In this document: positions 43,344 through 51,519 of the stretch, in pieces
How positions within the stretch are numbered: position 1 is the stretch's first letter
How the letters are laid out: each line of letters opens with the position of its first letter
Notes under the pieces: generated by a model
What the model was told of the DNA's origin: nothing
What the model saw: only the letters and a program-made list of their open reading frames with translations
Database searches by the model: none
From: Hymenobacter sp. BT559
Lineage (GTDB): Bacteria; Bacteroidota; Bacteroidia; Cytophagales; Hymenobacteraceae
Direction: 5' to 3'
DNA: 64,000 nt
Assembly: GCF_017571525.1 (NCBI RefSeq)
Contig: NZ_JAGETY010000003.1
Span: forward strand, 248,001 to 312,000
Program-made: the position numbers and the translations under genes

Positions 43344-44912
43344 TTAGCCCTTCGCAGTCAGCGTTATATACGGGATAATGCACTCCTCCAGCGACACGCC
43401 GCCGTGCTGGAACGTGTCCTTATAGTAGTTCACGTAGTAGTTGTAGTTGTTGGGGTAAGCGAAAAAATAGTCCCCTAGCGTGAACACGTAGGCGGTGCTC
43501 ACATTTTCGCGGGGCAGGAAAATGCTTTCCGGCTTGCGCACCACGTAAATGTCGCGGCTCTCGTCGAAGCCCAGGTTGCGGCCGTGCTTGTAGCGCAGGT
43601 TGGTGTTCGTATTGCGGTCACCCACAATTTTATACGGGCGCTTCACTCGAATGGTACCGTGGTCGGTGGTGATGATGAGCTTGCCCTTTTTCTCCGAAAT
43701 AGTTTGCAGCATCTCATAGAGCGGCGAGTGCAAAAACCACGAGCGCGTGAGGCTGCGGTAGGCGCTCTCATCGGCGGCCAGCTCGCGTATCATGGCCATG
43801 TCGGTGCGGGCGTGCGAGAGCATGTCCACGAAGTTGTAGACGATGACGTTGAGCTTGTAGTTGTTGTGCAGGTTGCTCATCTTGCCCAGCAAGTCTTTGC
43901 CAGCCTGCAGGTTAGTCACCTTATGATAGCTGTGCTTGGCCTTTTGGTTGTTGCGCTGGAAGTTAATTTCCATGAACTCAGCCTCGTGCAGGTTTTTGCC
44001 TTCCTCATCCTCGTCCCACACCCACAGGTTGGGGTATTTCTTTTGAATATCGCCCGGCATCATGCCCGCAAAAATGGCGTTGCGGGCGTAGGCCGTAGTA
44101 GTGGGCAAGATGCTGTAGTACAGCTCTTCGCTGTCTACGGTAAAGAGTTCGGCGATAATGGGTTCCAGCACCTTCCACTGGTCGTAGCGCAGGTTGTCGA
44201 TGAGCACGAAGTACACCGGCGTGTCGCCGGTCTGCTTCATCAGTGGGAAAACTTTTTCCTTGAAAAGCTGGTGCGACATGAGCGGCGCATCCTTGTCGCG
44301 GCCATTGACCCAGTCCTCGTAGTTCTCAATAATGAAGCGGCCGAAGTAGGTATTGGCCTCGTCCTTCTGCATATTGAAAACCTCGGCCATGCTTTTGCCT
44401 TCGGTTTCGTTGATTTCCAACTCCCAATACGTCAGCTTTTTATACACGTCTACCCATTCTGCGGGCGAGAGCCGGTCGGAAAGCTGCATGCCGAGCTGGC
44501 GGAAGTCGCGCTGGTAGCCCGAGTTGGTAGCTTCCGTGACCAGACGCTTGTTGTCAAGCACCTTTTTCACCGACAGCAGAATCTGGTTCGGGTTGACGGG
44601 CTTGATGAGGTAATCGGCAATTTTAGCGCCGATGGCGCCCTCCATAATATGCTCTTCCTCGCTCTTGGTAATCATCACGACGGGCACCGTGGGGCGCACC
44701 ACCTTGATTTCGTTGAGCGTTTCGAGGCCGGTGAGGCCCGGCATGTTCTCATCAAGAAAAACCAGGTCGTAAGAATTCTCCTGCACTTCTTCCAGCGCGT
44801 CGGCCCCGGAGTTGACGGGCGTCACATCGTAGCCTTTCTCCTTGAGAAACAGGATGTGTGGCTTGAGGAGGTCAATTTCGTCGTCGGCCCAAAGAATGGA
44901 GTATCGTTGCAT
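43344..44912 (-). CDS. porX: PorX: response regulator with PglZ (phosphatase-like) domain
   Basis: The 522-residue protein begins with a receiver domain (acidic pair ADDE at 9-12, phospho-Asp54 in VFLDENMPG, Lys in DYLIKPVNP). A helical linker and a PglZ/alkaline-phosphatase-superfamily domain follow (YFVLIDNLRYDQWKVLEP with the metal Asp; PTTTAYARNAIFAG with the nucleophile Thr; ITTDHGTIRV). This is the domain order of PorX, which in T9SS-bearing Bacteroidota acts with PorY and SigP to control secretion genes and hydrolyses cyclic or linear oligonucleotides. A T9SS cargo gene lies at 11.9 kb. It is divergent from the HD gene. Confidence 0.93.
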   Translation of the reverse strand: MQRYSILWADDEIDLLKPHILFLKEKGYDVTPVNSGADALEEVQENSYDLVFLDENMPGLTGLETLNEIKVVRPTVPVVMITKSEEEHIMEGAIGAKIADYLIKPVNPNQILLSVKKVLDNKRLVTEATNSGYQRDFRQLGMQLSDRLSPAEWVDVYKKLTYWELEINETEGKSMAEVFNMQKDEANTYFGRFIIENYEDWVNGRDKDAPLMSHQLFKEKVFPLMKQTGDTPVYFVLIDNLRYDQWKVLEPIIAELFTVDSEELYYSILPTTTAYARNAIFAGMMPGDIQKKYPNLWVWDEDEEGKNLHEAEFMEINFQRNNQKAKHSYHKVTNLQAGKDLLGKMSNLHNNYKLNVIVYNFVDMLSHARTDMAMIRELAADESAYRSLTRSWFLHSPLYEMLQTISEKKGKLIITTDHGTIRVKRPYKIVGDRNTNTNLRYKHGRNLGFDESRDIYVVRKPESIFLPRENVSTAYVFTLGDYFFAYPNNYNYYVNYYKDTFQHGGVSLEECIIPYITLTAKG

Positions 44913-45135
44913 AAGCAGGGGCGCGGAGGTAGGTGCGCGCGTCGGAATAAGGTAAGCGGTAGCGGTTCTAACGTAGACCAGCCCGCCCGTAGTATCGGCG
45001 GGCGTAGCAGGCCGTCCGTAGCTTTACCGGAAAACAGGGGTTTGGGTTCGTGCAAGGTGCAGCTTAGTCGGCCAACCGGCCGTAACTACCGGCTAACACC
45101 CCCTAGCCAGCTATGTGGGCCACGGCCCGTTTGCG

Positions 45136-46365
45136 ATGAATAAAAAGAAGATTTTCAACGACCCGGTGTATGGGTTCGTCACGGTGCCCACTGAGCTGCT
45201 GTTTGACCTCATCGAGCACCCCTACTTTCAGCGGCTGCGGCGCATTCAGCAGCTAGGGCTTACCAACTTCGTGTATCCGGGGGCGTTGCACACGCGCTTT
45301 CACCACGCGCTAGGGGCCATGCACCTCATGCAGCTGGCGCTGCGCACGCTCAAGGACAAGGGCGTGAAGATATCGGCTGCGGAGGGTGAGGCCGCCCAAA
45401 TTGCCATCCTGCTGCACGACATCGGCCACGGGCCGCTCTCGCACGCGCTGGAAACCAGCATCTTCCAGGACGTGCCGCACGAGCAGCTATCGCTCTATTT
45501 GATGGAGCGGCTCAACGAGCAGTTTGGCGGGCGACTGGGGCTAGCCATGCAGATGTTTCAGGGCAGCTACGGGCGCGAGTTTTTTCACCAGCTCGTGAGC
45601 TCGCAGCTCGATATGGACCGGCTCGACTACCTCAACCGCGACTCCTTCTATACCGGTGTGGCCGAGGGCCGGCCGGGCGCCGACCGCCTCATCAAGATGC
45701 TGCAAGTGGTAGACGAGCGCCTGGTGCTGGAAGAAAAAGCCGTGTACTCGGTCGAGAATTTCCTGGTTAGCCGCCGGCTGATGTACTGGCAAGTGTACCT
45801 GCACAAGACGGTTACGAGCGCCGAGCAGATGGTCATTCGCATTATGCAGCGCGCCCGCGACCTGGCCCGCGCCGGGGTGGCGGTGCCGGGTAGCACCTGC
45901 CTCACGTTCTTTCTGGGCCGCGCCGTGACCCTAGCCGATTTTGAAACCAACCCTGATATTCTCAGTCATTTTGTGGAGCTTGATGACACGGACGTGTGGT
46001 CGGCCATCAAAAGCTGGAAAAGCCACCCCGACAAAGTGCTGAGCTTCCTGGCCAAGAGCCTTATTAACAGGCAACTGTTCAAAATTGTAGTCAGCCCCGA
46101 GCCGCACGATGAAGAATTTCAGCTCGGCATCGTGGAGCTGATTGCCGAGCATTTCCGGCTAGCCCCCGAGGAGGCCCGCGAGCTGATGATAACCGGCCGC
46201 CTCAGCAACACGGCCTACGACGCCGGCAGCAACGAAACCATCAATATCCTGACTAAGCTCGGCAAAGTCGTGAACGTAACAGAAGCCTCCGACCTACCTA
46301 ATATTCAGGCACTTAGCCAGAAGGTACAGAAATTTTACATCTGCTACCCCAAGGAAATCCTGTAG
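45136..46365 (+). CDS. HD-domain phosphohydrolase (COG1078/SAMHD1-like)
   Basis: Starting at ATG 45136 (MNKKKIFNDPVYGFVTVPTE), the 409-residue protein has HD-superfamily residues in order: RFHHALGAMHLM (His), AILLHDIGHGPLSHALE (HD), DMDRLDYLNRDSFYTGV (Asp). The opening KIFNDPVYGFV...LIEHPYFQRLRRIQQLG is diagnostic of the dNTPase-related COG1078 group. It probably hydrolyses nucleotides; the substrate is unknown. It is divergent from porX. Confidence 0.88.
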   Translation: MNKKKIFNDPVYGFVTVPTELLFDLIEHPYFQRLRRIQQLGLTNFVYPGALHTRFHHALGAMHLMQLALRTLKDKGVKISAAEGEAAQIAILLHDIGHGPLSHALETSIFQDVPHEQLSLYLMERLNEQFGGRLGLAMQMFQGSYGREFFHQLVSSQLDMDRLDYLNRDSFYTGVAEGRPGADRLIKMLQVVDERLVLEEKAVYSVENFLVSRRLMYWQVYLHKTVTSAEQMVIRIMQRARDLARAGVAVPGSTCLTFFLGRAVTLADFETNPDILSHFVELDDTDVWSAIKSWKSHPDKVLSFLAKSLINRQLFKIVVSPEPHDEEFQLGIVELIAEHFRLAPEEARELMITGRLSNTAYDAGSNETINILTKLGKVVNVTEASDLPNIQALSQKVQKFYICYPKEIL

Positions 46366-46385
46366 CGCCTGAACCCTTTTTATGA

Positions 46386-46410
46386 GCCGTGCAGCTGACT
46401 ACTGCACGGC
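46386..46410. terminator. Hairpin between convergent HD and cupin genes
   Basis: GCCGTGCAG and CTGCACGGC form a perfect 9-bp stem with a 7-nt loop. No T run follows on either strand, so a terminator role is uncertain. Confidence 0.4.
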
Positions 46411-46430
46411 CAGGTAGTGCGCGCTAGGGC

Positions 46431-46796
46431 TTACAGTACTTCCAGGTTGAGGCGCGTGCGCTCGCTTTCCACGTTGCCGGTATTAACTGTGGTTTTGGGC
46501 TCTATCATCATAATCCAGGTTTCGGCGTCGGTGCGCGGCCGGTGCTCCACACCGCGGGGCACCACCAGCACTTGGCCAGGCAGGATTTCTTCGGTGCGGT
46601 CGCGGAAGTCGATGAAGAGCTTGCCTTGCACGACCATAAACAGCTCATCTTCCTCGGCGTGGCTGTGCCAGATGAACTCGCCATCTACGCGGGCAATCTT
46701 GATGTGCTGGTCGTTTAGCTCGCCGATGATGCGCGGGTTCCAGAGGTCTTCAAACTGCGCAAACTTATCGGTCAGGGTGATGGGCGTGGGAGTCAT
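46431..46796 (-). CDS. Small cupin-domain protein
   Basis: The 121-residue single-domain protein has cupin motif 1 in FIWHSHAEEDELFMVVQGKL (His-x-His, Glu; begins about 43) and motif 2 around EILPGQVLVVPRGVEHRP (about 72-89). Metal-binding residues are present. Such proteins bind small ligands or isomerise sugars; the role here is unknown. It is convergent with the HD gene. Confidence 0.85.
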   Translation of the reverse strand: MTPTPITLTDKFAQFEDLWNPRIIGELNDQHIKIARVDGEFIWHSHAEEDELFMVVQGKLFIDFRDRTEEILPGQVLVVPRGVEHRPRTDAETWIMMIEPKTTVNTGNVESERTRLNLEVL

Positions 46797-47017
46797 GAGA
46801 AAAGACTAAAGTGGCTTTATGAGCTGGAAAGGTACTAAAGCTCGAGTAGGGTGAGGCAAAAAGCATCCGGTTGGCTGCTAGGCACAAGCCAGCTAGCACG
46901 GCAGTAATCAAGGGTACTTACTGCCCGTTTCCTGACCTTTCCACTTAACTCACGTAAGAAAATTGACTGCATCTACTACCAGGCAGAGGTAAGTGCTACC
47001 GAATAAACAACAAGAGT

Positions 47018-47806
47018 ATGAACCTGACCACTAAAAAAGTACTCATTACCGGGGGTAGTATCGGCATCGGCAAGGCCCTCGTTGCCGAACTAGCGCAACG
47101 CGGCGTGCGCGATATTGCCGTGATAGGCCGCCGCCGGGAGCCGCTAGAAGCCCTGGCTTCCGAATATCCAGCTGTCAGGTTCCTGCTACTCCCCGGAGAC
47201 GTGGCCCGGGTAAAAGACCTCGACCACGCCGTGGCTACCCTAACAAACACCTGGGGCGCGCTGGATATTCTCATCAACAATGCTGGGGTAGTAAGCGCCG
47301 GCCTGCTCACGGAGGTAAGCGACGAGGACATTAGTAGCCAGATTGCCATCAACGTTACGGGCCTGATTTTGCTAACCAAAAAGTGCTTACCGTTGCTGCA
47401 AGGCAGTCCGGAAGGCGCTATCATGAACATCTCCTCCGGTTACGGCTACATCGCCATGCCTTTTTACAGCGTGTATGCTGCCACCAAGGCTGCCGTTGGG
47501 CAGTTTTCGGACGCCATGCGCCGGGAATTGGCCCAGTATCCGCTACACGTGATGACGGTGTACCCAGCCGCGACCGACACTGACATGATGAAAACGGCCG
47601 TGGTGCACAATATGGATTCGGCCCAGGATGTGGCCCAGGCCGCAGTGGAAGGCTTGCTCAATGGCGAAATCAACGTCATCTTGGGTGGCCCCGAACGAGA
47701 AGAGCAGATAAAGCTGAATTTCCTGGAGCCCAAAAAGATTGACGAAGTAGCTAAAGCCAACTTTGAAACTCTACGGGAGCGCACCCAAACTCACCGCTCC
47801 ATGTAA
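47018..47806 (+). CDS. Short-chain dehydrogenase/reductase
   Basis: The 262-residue classical SDR has the nucleotide-binding TGGSIGIGKALV (about 11-22), NNAG (about 87-90), catalytic Ser in MNISSGYGY and YSVYAATKAAVG (YxxxK, about 154-165). The opening and the ITGGSIGIG form resemble the DltE-like subgroup. The substrate is not predictable. It is followed by a very strong hairpin before dnaA. Confidence 0.88.
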   Translation: MNLTTKKVLITGGSIGIGKALVAELAQRGVRDIAVIGRRREPLEALASEYPAVRFLLLPGDVARVKDLDHAVATLTNTWGALDILINNAGVVSAGLLTEVSDEDISSQIAINVTGLILLTKKCLPLLQGSPEGAIMNISSGYGYIAMPFYSVYAATKAAVGQFSDAMRRELAQYPLHVMTVYPAATDTDMMKTAVVHNMDSAQDVAQAAVEGLLNGEINVILGGPEREEQIKLNFLEPKKIDEVAKANFETLRERTQTHRSM

Positions 47807-47809
47807 CCT

Positions 47810-47855
47810 AAAACAACTAAAAGGGGGCGCTTGCGCGCCCCCTTTTAGTTGTTTT
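47810..47855. terminator. Bidirectional terminator between SDR gene and dnaA
   Basis: AAAACAACTAAAAGGGGGCGC and its exact complement form a 21-bp stem with a 4-nt loop. T-rich ends on both strands allow termination of both convergent genes. Confidence 0.92.
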
Positions 47856-47873
47856 GGCTGGGTAACAAAGCCG

Positions 47874-49406
47874 TTACTTCTGCACGAATTTCTTGCGCAG
47901 CTCGGCTATCTGGTCTTTGAATTTTTTGTCGGAATCAATCAAATCCGACACAGTTTGCACCGAGTGGATGACCGTGGCGTGGTCGCGGCCGCCGAAGTGG
48001 TAGCCGATGGTTTTGAGCGAGTGGTTGGTGTGCTCCTTGGTGAAGTACATGGCCACCTGCCGGGCCGTAACTATCTCTTTCTTACGGGTTTTCTCTTTTA
48101 GCAGCGCCACCGGCACGCTGAAGTAGTCGGCCACGGTTTTCTGGATAAAATCGACGTTGACTTCAGCTTCAACCTCTTCGATGATGTGGCGCAGGGCGCC
48201 TTTGGCCATTTCGAGGTCGATGTCGCGGCGCGTGAGTACGCTCTGAGCTAGCAGGGTGGTAAGCACGCCTTCGAGCTCGCGCACGTTGGTAGGCACCGAA
48301 TGGGCCAGGTATTCTACTACCTGCGGCGCGATTTCCATGCCATCCTGCTGGGCCTTATTATGGATAATGGCGATGCGCGTTTCAAAGTCGGGGCTTTGCA
48401 CGTCGGCAGTGAGGCCCCATTTGAAGCGCGAAAGCAGGCGGTCTTCGAGGCCGCTGAGCTCGCGGGGGGGGCGGTCGCTGGTCATCACAATCTGTCGCCC
48501 GCCCTGGTGCAAGTGATTGAAGATGTGAAAGAACATCTCCTGGGTCTTGCCCTTGTTGGCCAAGAACTGCACATCGTCGAGGATGAGCACATCGACGAGC
48601 AGGTAGAAGTTGGCGAAGTCCTGCACAGCATTGCGCTGCAGGCTTTCGATAAACTGGTTGGTGAATTTCTCGGCCGATACGTAGAGCACGAACTTCTCCG
48701 CATTCGTGGCCTTGATGTGGTTGCCGATGGCTTGCACGAGGTGCGTTTTGCCCAGGCCCACGCCGCCATATACCATGAGCGGGTTAAAGGCCGTGGTGCC
48801 GGGCTTGTTGGCCACCGCTAGGCCCGCCGAGCGGGCTAGCCGGTTGCAGTCGCCCTCCACGTAATTATCAAAGGTGTACGTGGTGTTGAGCTGCGACGGC
48901 ACGATGTTGCGGTCCATCGTTTTGGCCGCGTCGAAGGGGTTGCGCAGCGTGGTGGCCGCTACCTGCGCGGCCGTGGCCGTATTGCCACCGGGCACCAAGT
49001 GGCGCGCCTGCGCCACGGGGCGCCCCGGTTGAATACCCCCGGGCGCAGTGCCATAATTTGGGCCGGCGCTACGCTCAGGAGCCGGGGCGCTAGGGGCCGC
49101 CTTGCGGGCGGGCGGCAGGTGCATGGCCTTGGGCGGCGCCTGAGCATTGCCCTGGTCGACTACTACGCTGTACTCCAGGCGACCTTCGGGGCCTAGCTCC
49201 TGGTAGATGGCCCGCTTAAGCTCCTCAACGTAGTGCTCTTCGAGAAACTCGTAGAAATACACGCTGGGCACCTGAATGGTGAGCACCTTGCCGTGCAGCT
49301 CGACCGGCGCAATGGGCTCAAACCAGGTTCGAAAACTCTGCTCCCCCACCTCAGCGCGGATGACGCGCAGGCAACTGGCCCAAACGGTGCGGAAATCCTG
49401 CGACAT
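47874..49406 (-). CDS. dnaA: Chromosomal replication initiator DnaA
   Basis: Starting at the ATG at 49406 (MSQDFRTVWASCLRVIRAEV), the protein has 510 residues. Domain I covers about 1-85, an Ala/Pro/Gln-rich domain II linker about 90-175, and the AAA+ domain follows with Walker A GGVGLGKTH (about 214-222), Walker B LILDDVQFL (about 274-282) and sensor regions. The C-terminal DNA-binding domain ends in the DnaA signature FGGRDHATVIHS. It binds DnaA boxes and opens the origin. An upstream in-frame ATG (49481) lies in the preceding terminator and was rejected. No DnaA-box cluster was seen nearby. Confidence 0.97.
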   Translation of the reverse strand: MSQDFRTVWASCLRVIRAEVGEQSFRTWFEPIAPVELHGKVLTIQVPSVYFYEFLEEHYVEELKRAIYQELGPEGRLEYSVVVDQGNAQAPPKAMHLPPARKAAPSAPAPERSAGPNYGTAPGGIQPGRPVAQARHLVPGGNTATAAQVAATTLRNPFDAAKTMDRNIVPSQLNTTYTFDNYVEGDCNRLARSAGLAVANKPGTTAFNPLMVYGGVGLGKTHLVQAIGNHIKATNAEKFVLYVSAEKFTNQFIESLQRNAVQDFANFYLLVDVLILDDVQFLANKGKTQEMFFHIFNHLHQGGRQIVMTSDRPPRELSGLEDRLLSRFKWGLTADVQSPDFETRIAIIHNKAQQDGMEIAPQVVEYLAHSVPTNVRELEGVLTTLLAQSVLTRRDIDLEMAKGALRHIIEEVEAEVNVDFIQKTVADYFSVPVALLKEKTRKKEIVTARQVAMYFTKEHTNHSLKTIGYHFGGRDHATVIHSVQTVSDLIDSDKKFKDQIAELRKKFVQK

Positions 49407-49446
49407 GAAGTGAACAAAAACGAACCCGGCTACTACAACCGACAGC

Positions 49447-49497
49447 GAAAAAAAGCCCTCCAAGTCGGACCGGCACGGCACCGGCCCGACTTGGGGG
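49447..49497 (-). terminator. Terminator between the 5'-nucleotidase gene and dnaA
   Basis: On the minus strand CCAAGTCGGGCCGG and CCGGTCCGACTTGG form a 14-bp stem with one weak pair, followed by eight T (49455-49448). It ends transcription of the nucleotidase genes and leaves only about 40 bp for the dnaA promoter, or else acts as an attenuator for dnaA. Confidence 0.75.
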
Positions 49498-49560
49498 GGA
49501 CAAATTTGCGCATAAACCAGCAGACAAAAAAGCCGGCAAATGCTTGCTTATATGGTCGCG

Positions 49561-50487
49561 CTAGCAGGTAGCGCCTACGGGCAGCACCAAGGCCCCGGTG
49601 GCCCGCACGGGCTGCGCGCCCCGGCGCATTTCATAATCAATACGGCCGAGGTTGATGCCCGACCAGCCTACCTGATTGATGAGCGTAATGTGGCCGTTGG
49701 GCCCTGTAATTGGCTCTGGCGCGGGCATAAACGTGTGGGTGTGCCCGCCCAGAATCAGGTCGATGCCCCCCACCTGGGCGGCTAGCTTGCGGTCGTCAAG
49801 CTTCTCGCTCTCATACTTATAGCCGAGGTGCGAGAGGCAGATAACCATGTCGCACTTCTCACGCTCGCGCAGCTGCTGCACCTGGGCCTTCGCTATGGCT
49901 ACGGGGTCGAGGTACTGGGTGGCGCCAAAGTTCTTATCCGCCACTAGGCCCTTCAATTCAATGCCCAGCCCAAAGACCCCGATGCGGGCACCGGCTTTCT
50001 CAAAAATCTTGTAGGGGGCGAAGCGGCCGGCCAGCGGCGTGCCTTTAAAGTCGTAATTGGCGATAAGGAAGGGGAAGCCGGCGTTGGGCAATTGCTTCTG
50101 CAAGCCTTCGAGACCGTTGTCGAAGTCGTGGTTGCCGAAGGTGCTGGCGTCGTACTTCATGCGGCTCATCAGCTTGTACTCCAGCTCGCCCTGAAAGAAG
50201 TTGAAGTAGGGCGTGCCCTGCCAGATATCGCCCGAGTCGAGCAGCAGCACGTTGGGCTCCTGCTTGCGCACACTGTCGATGAGCGCCTCGCGGCGCGCCA
50301 TGCCCCCTAGCCCGGCCCACTGCGGAGCATTATCGGGGAAGGGCTCGATGCGCGAATGCATGTCGTTGGTGTGCAGAATGATGAGCCGCGAGGTGCTGCC
50401 GGCGGCGTTGGCAACGAGGCTGGGGCCTAGCAGGCTGAGGCCCGCCGTGCCAACTAAAGATTTCTGGAGGAAGTCGCGGCGCTGCAT
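49561..50487 (-). CDS. 5'-nucleotidase/metallophosphatase half (N-terminal domain, Tat signal)
   Basis: The 308-residue protein has a Tat-type signal (MQRRDFLQKSLVGTAGLSLL) and the metallophosphoesterase domain of UshA-like enzymes: ILHTNDMHSRIEP (Asp, His), LLDSGDIWQGTPYFN (GD), TFGNHDFDNG (GNHD), CLSHLGY and LILGGHTHTF (GHTH). All metal ligands are present. The substrate-binding C-terminal domain is missing and is encoded by the gene just upstream, so the two halves probably work together in the periplasm. A 25-bp inverted repeat separates them. Confidence 0.88.
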   Translation of the reverse strand: MQRRDFLQKSLVGTAGLSLLGPSLVANAAGSTSRLIILHTNDMHSRIEPFPDNAPQWAGLGGMARREALIDSVRKQEPNVLLLDSGDIWQGTPYFNFFQGELEYKLMSRMKYDASTFGNHDFDNGLEGLQKQLPNAGFPFLIANYDFKGTPLAGRFAPYKIFEKAGARIGVFGLGIELKGLVADKNFGATQYLDPVAIAKAQVQQLREREKCDMVICLSHLGYKYESEKLDDRKLAAQVGGIDLILGGHTHTFMPAPEPITGPNGHITLINQVGWSGINLGRIDYEMRRGAQPVRATGALVLPVGATC

Positions 50488-50500
50488 AAAAATTCAGGAA

Positions 50501-50577
50501 GCAGTTATCAGTGAGCAGTGAACAGATAAGACAACGAGAAAAGCATCAGCGACTGTTCACTACTCACTGATAACTGC
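50501..50577. repeat. 25-bp inverted repeat between nucleotidase halves
   Basis: GCAGTTATCAGTGAGCAGTG... at 50501-50525 and its complement at 50553-50577 differ at one base, with a 27-nt loop. It lies within a same-strand pair and may uncouple expression of the two genes. Confidence 0.85.
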
Positions 50578-50583
50578 GCACTG

Positions 50584-51339
50584 CTACAGGGTTTTCACCC
50601 GGCCCTCGACCCTAGCCGTGACGGGCTGGCCGGCGGCGGTAAGCGCCTTGATGTGGTCGATGATGACGGTGCGCAGCAGCAGCCCGGTGTGGCGCAGCTT
50701 GGCTGCTTTAAGAAAATCCATGTGGTCGCCGCCGCCGGCCAGGTAGTCGGAGATGGCGATGCGATAGGTCTTGGCCGGGTCGAAAGGCTGGCCACCGATG
50801 AGAATATTTTGCGGCTTCTTATCGGGCCCTACGGTATAGACTGCGCCCGACACGGCCATGCCGATGGGCGCCGAATAATCGAAGAGCTGCTGCACCACGG
50901 GGCCGGGCGCGTCGAGCACAATGAGCTCGTTCTCGAAGGGCATGAGCTCGAACACATTGCCCAGCGTGACGTCGCCGGCGGGCAGGGCGTTGCGCATGCC
51001 GCCGTTGGTCATCACACCCAGCTCGATGGGCTCACCCTTGAAGTACTTGCTGGCGGCGGTGCGCTGCAAGTCGGCCACGAAGTTGACGATGGGGTTTTCG
51101 CCGGGATTCTTGCCCAGGGCCACCGGCGCCTTGCCAATCACCTGCTGCATCTCGCTGATTACCTTGTCGTGGTAGGGCTTGATGTAGTCGGCCGCGCCGG
51201 CATCGGGTACAATGGCGCCCCCCACGGGCTGGCTGGTAGTGGCCGGCAGGTGGGCGGTGGCTTGCAGCGGGCCACGCTGGCAGGCGGTGGTGAGGGCTAG
51301 CGCAAGCAGGCTGGCAGCAACAGAACGAACGAAACGCAT
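50584..51339 (-). CDS. 5'-nucleotidase half (C-terminal domain lipoprotein)
   Basis: The ATG at 51339 (MRFVRSVAASLLALALTTAC) gives a lipoprotein signal with lipobox LTTAC (Cys20). The roughly 251-residue product matches the C-terminal substrate-binding domain of UshA-like 5'-nucleotidases: NFVADLQRTAA, GVMTNGGMRNALPAGDVTLG, NVFELMPFENELIVL, YRIAISDYLAGGGDHMDFL. It carries no catalytic phosphatase motifs. It precedes the metallophosphatase half on the same strand. Confidence 0.85.
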   Translation of the reverse strand: MRFVRSVAASLLALALTTACQRGPLQATAHLPATTSQPVGGAIVPDAGAADYIKPYHDKVISEMQQVIGKAPVALGKNPGENPIVNFVADLQRTAASKYFKGEPIELGVMTNGGMRNALPAGDVTLGNVFELMPFENELIVLDAPGPVVQQLFDYSAPIGMAVSGAVYTVGPDKKPQNILIGGQPFDPAKTYRIAISDYLAGGGDHMDFLKAAKLRHTGLLLRTVIIDHIKALTAAGQPVTARVEGRVKTL

Positions 51340-51519
51340 CAGATTCGCAACAAGTAAAAGAGCGGGCAACGAGTAGCAGCGGAAACTACAAAAGTAAGCG
51401 CCGGAGGCGGCCGCACCGGTTCCAGGCCTAGCCTCGCTACCCGACGCCAAGCCAACAAAGGCGGTATCTTTCGGCCCCTGCGGGCCAGCCGCGCCACCCC
51501 GCTGCTCGCCAAAAACTGT

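Noticed and set aside
43584..45143. Open frame of 519 codons on the plus strand antisense to porX
   Set aside because: It mirrors the codon structure of porX, whose receiver and PglZ motifs are unmistakable, and has a low-complexity Val/His/Leu-rich product with no domain.
47874..49560. Origin of replication next to dnaA
   Set aside because: I found no cluster of TTATNCACA-type boxes or an AT-rich unwinding stretch around dnaA; in this phylum the origin is often elsewhere.
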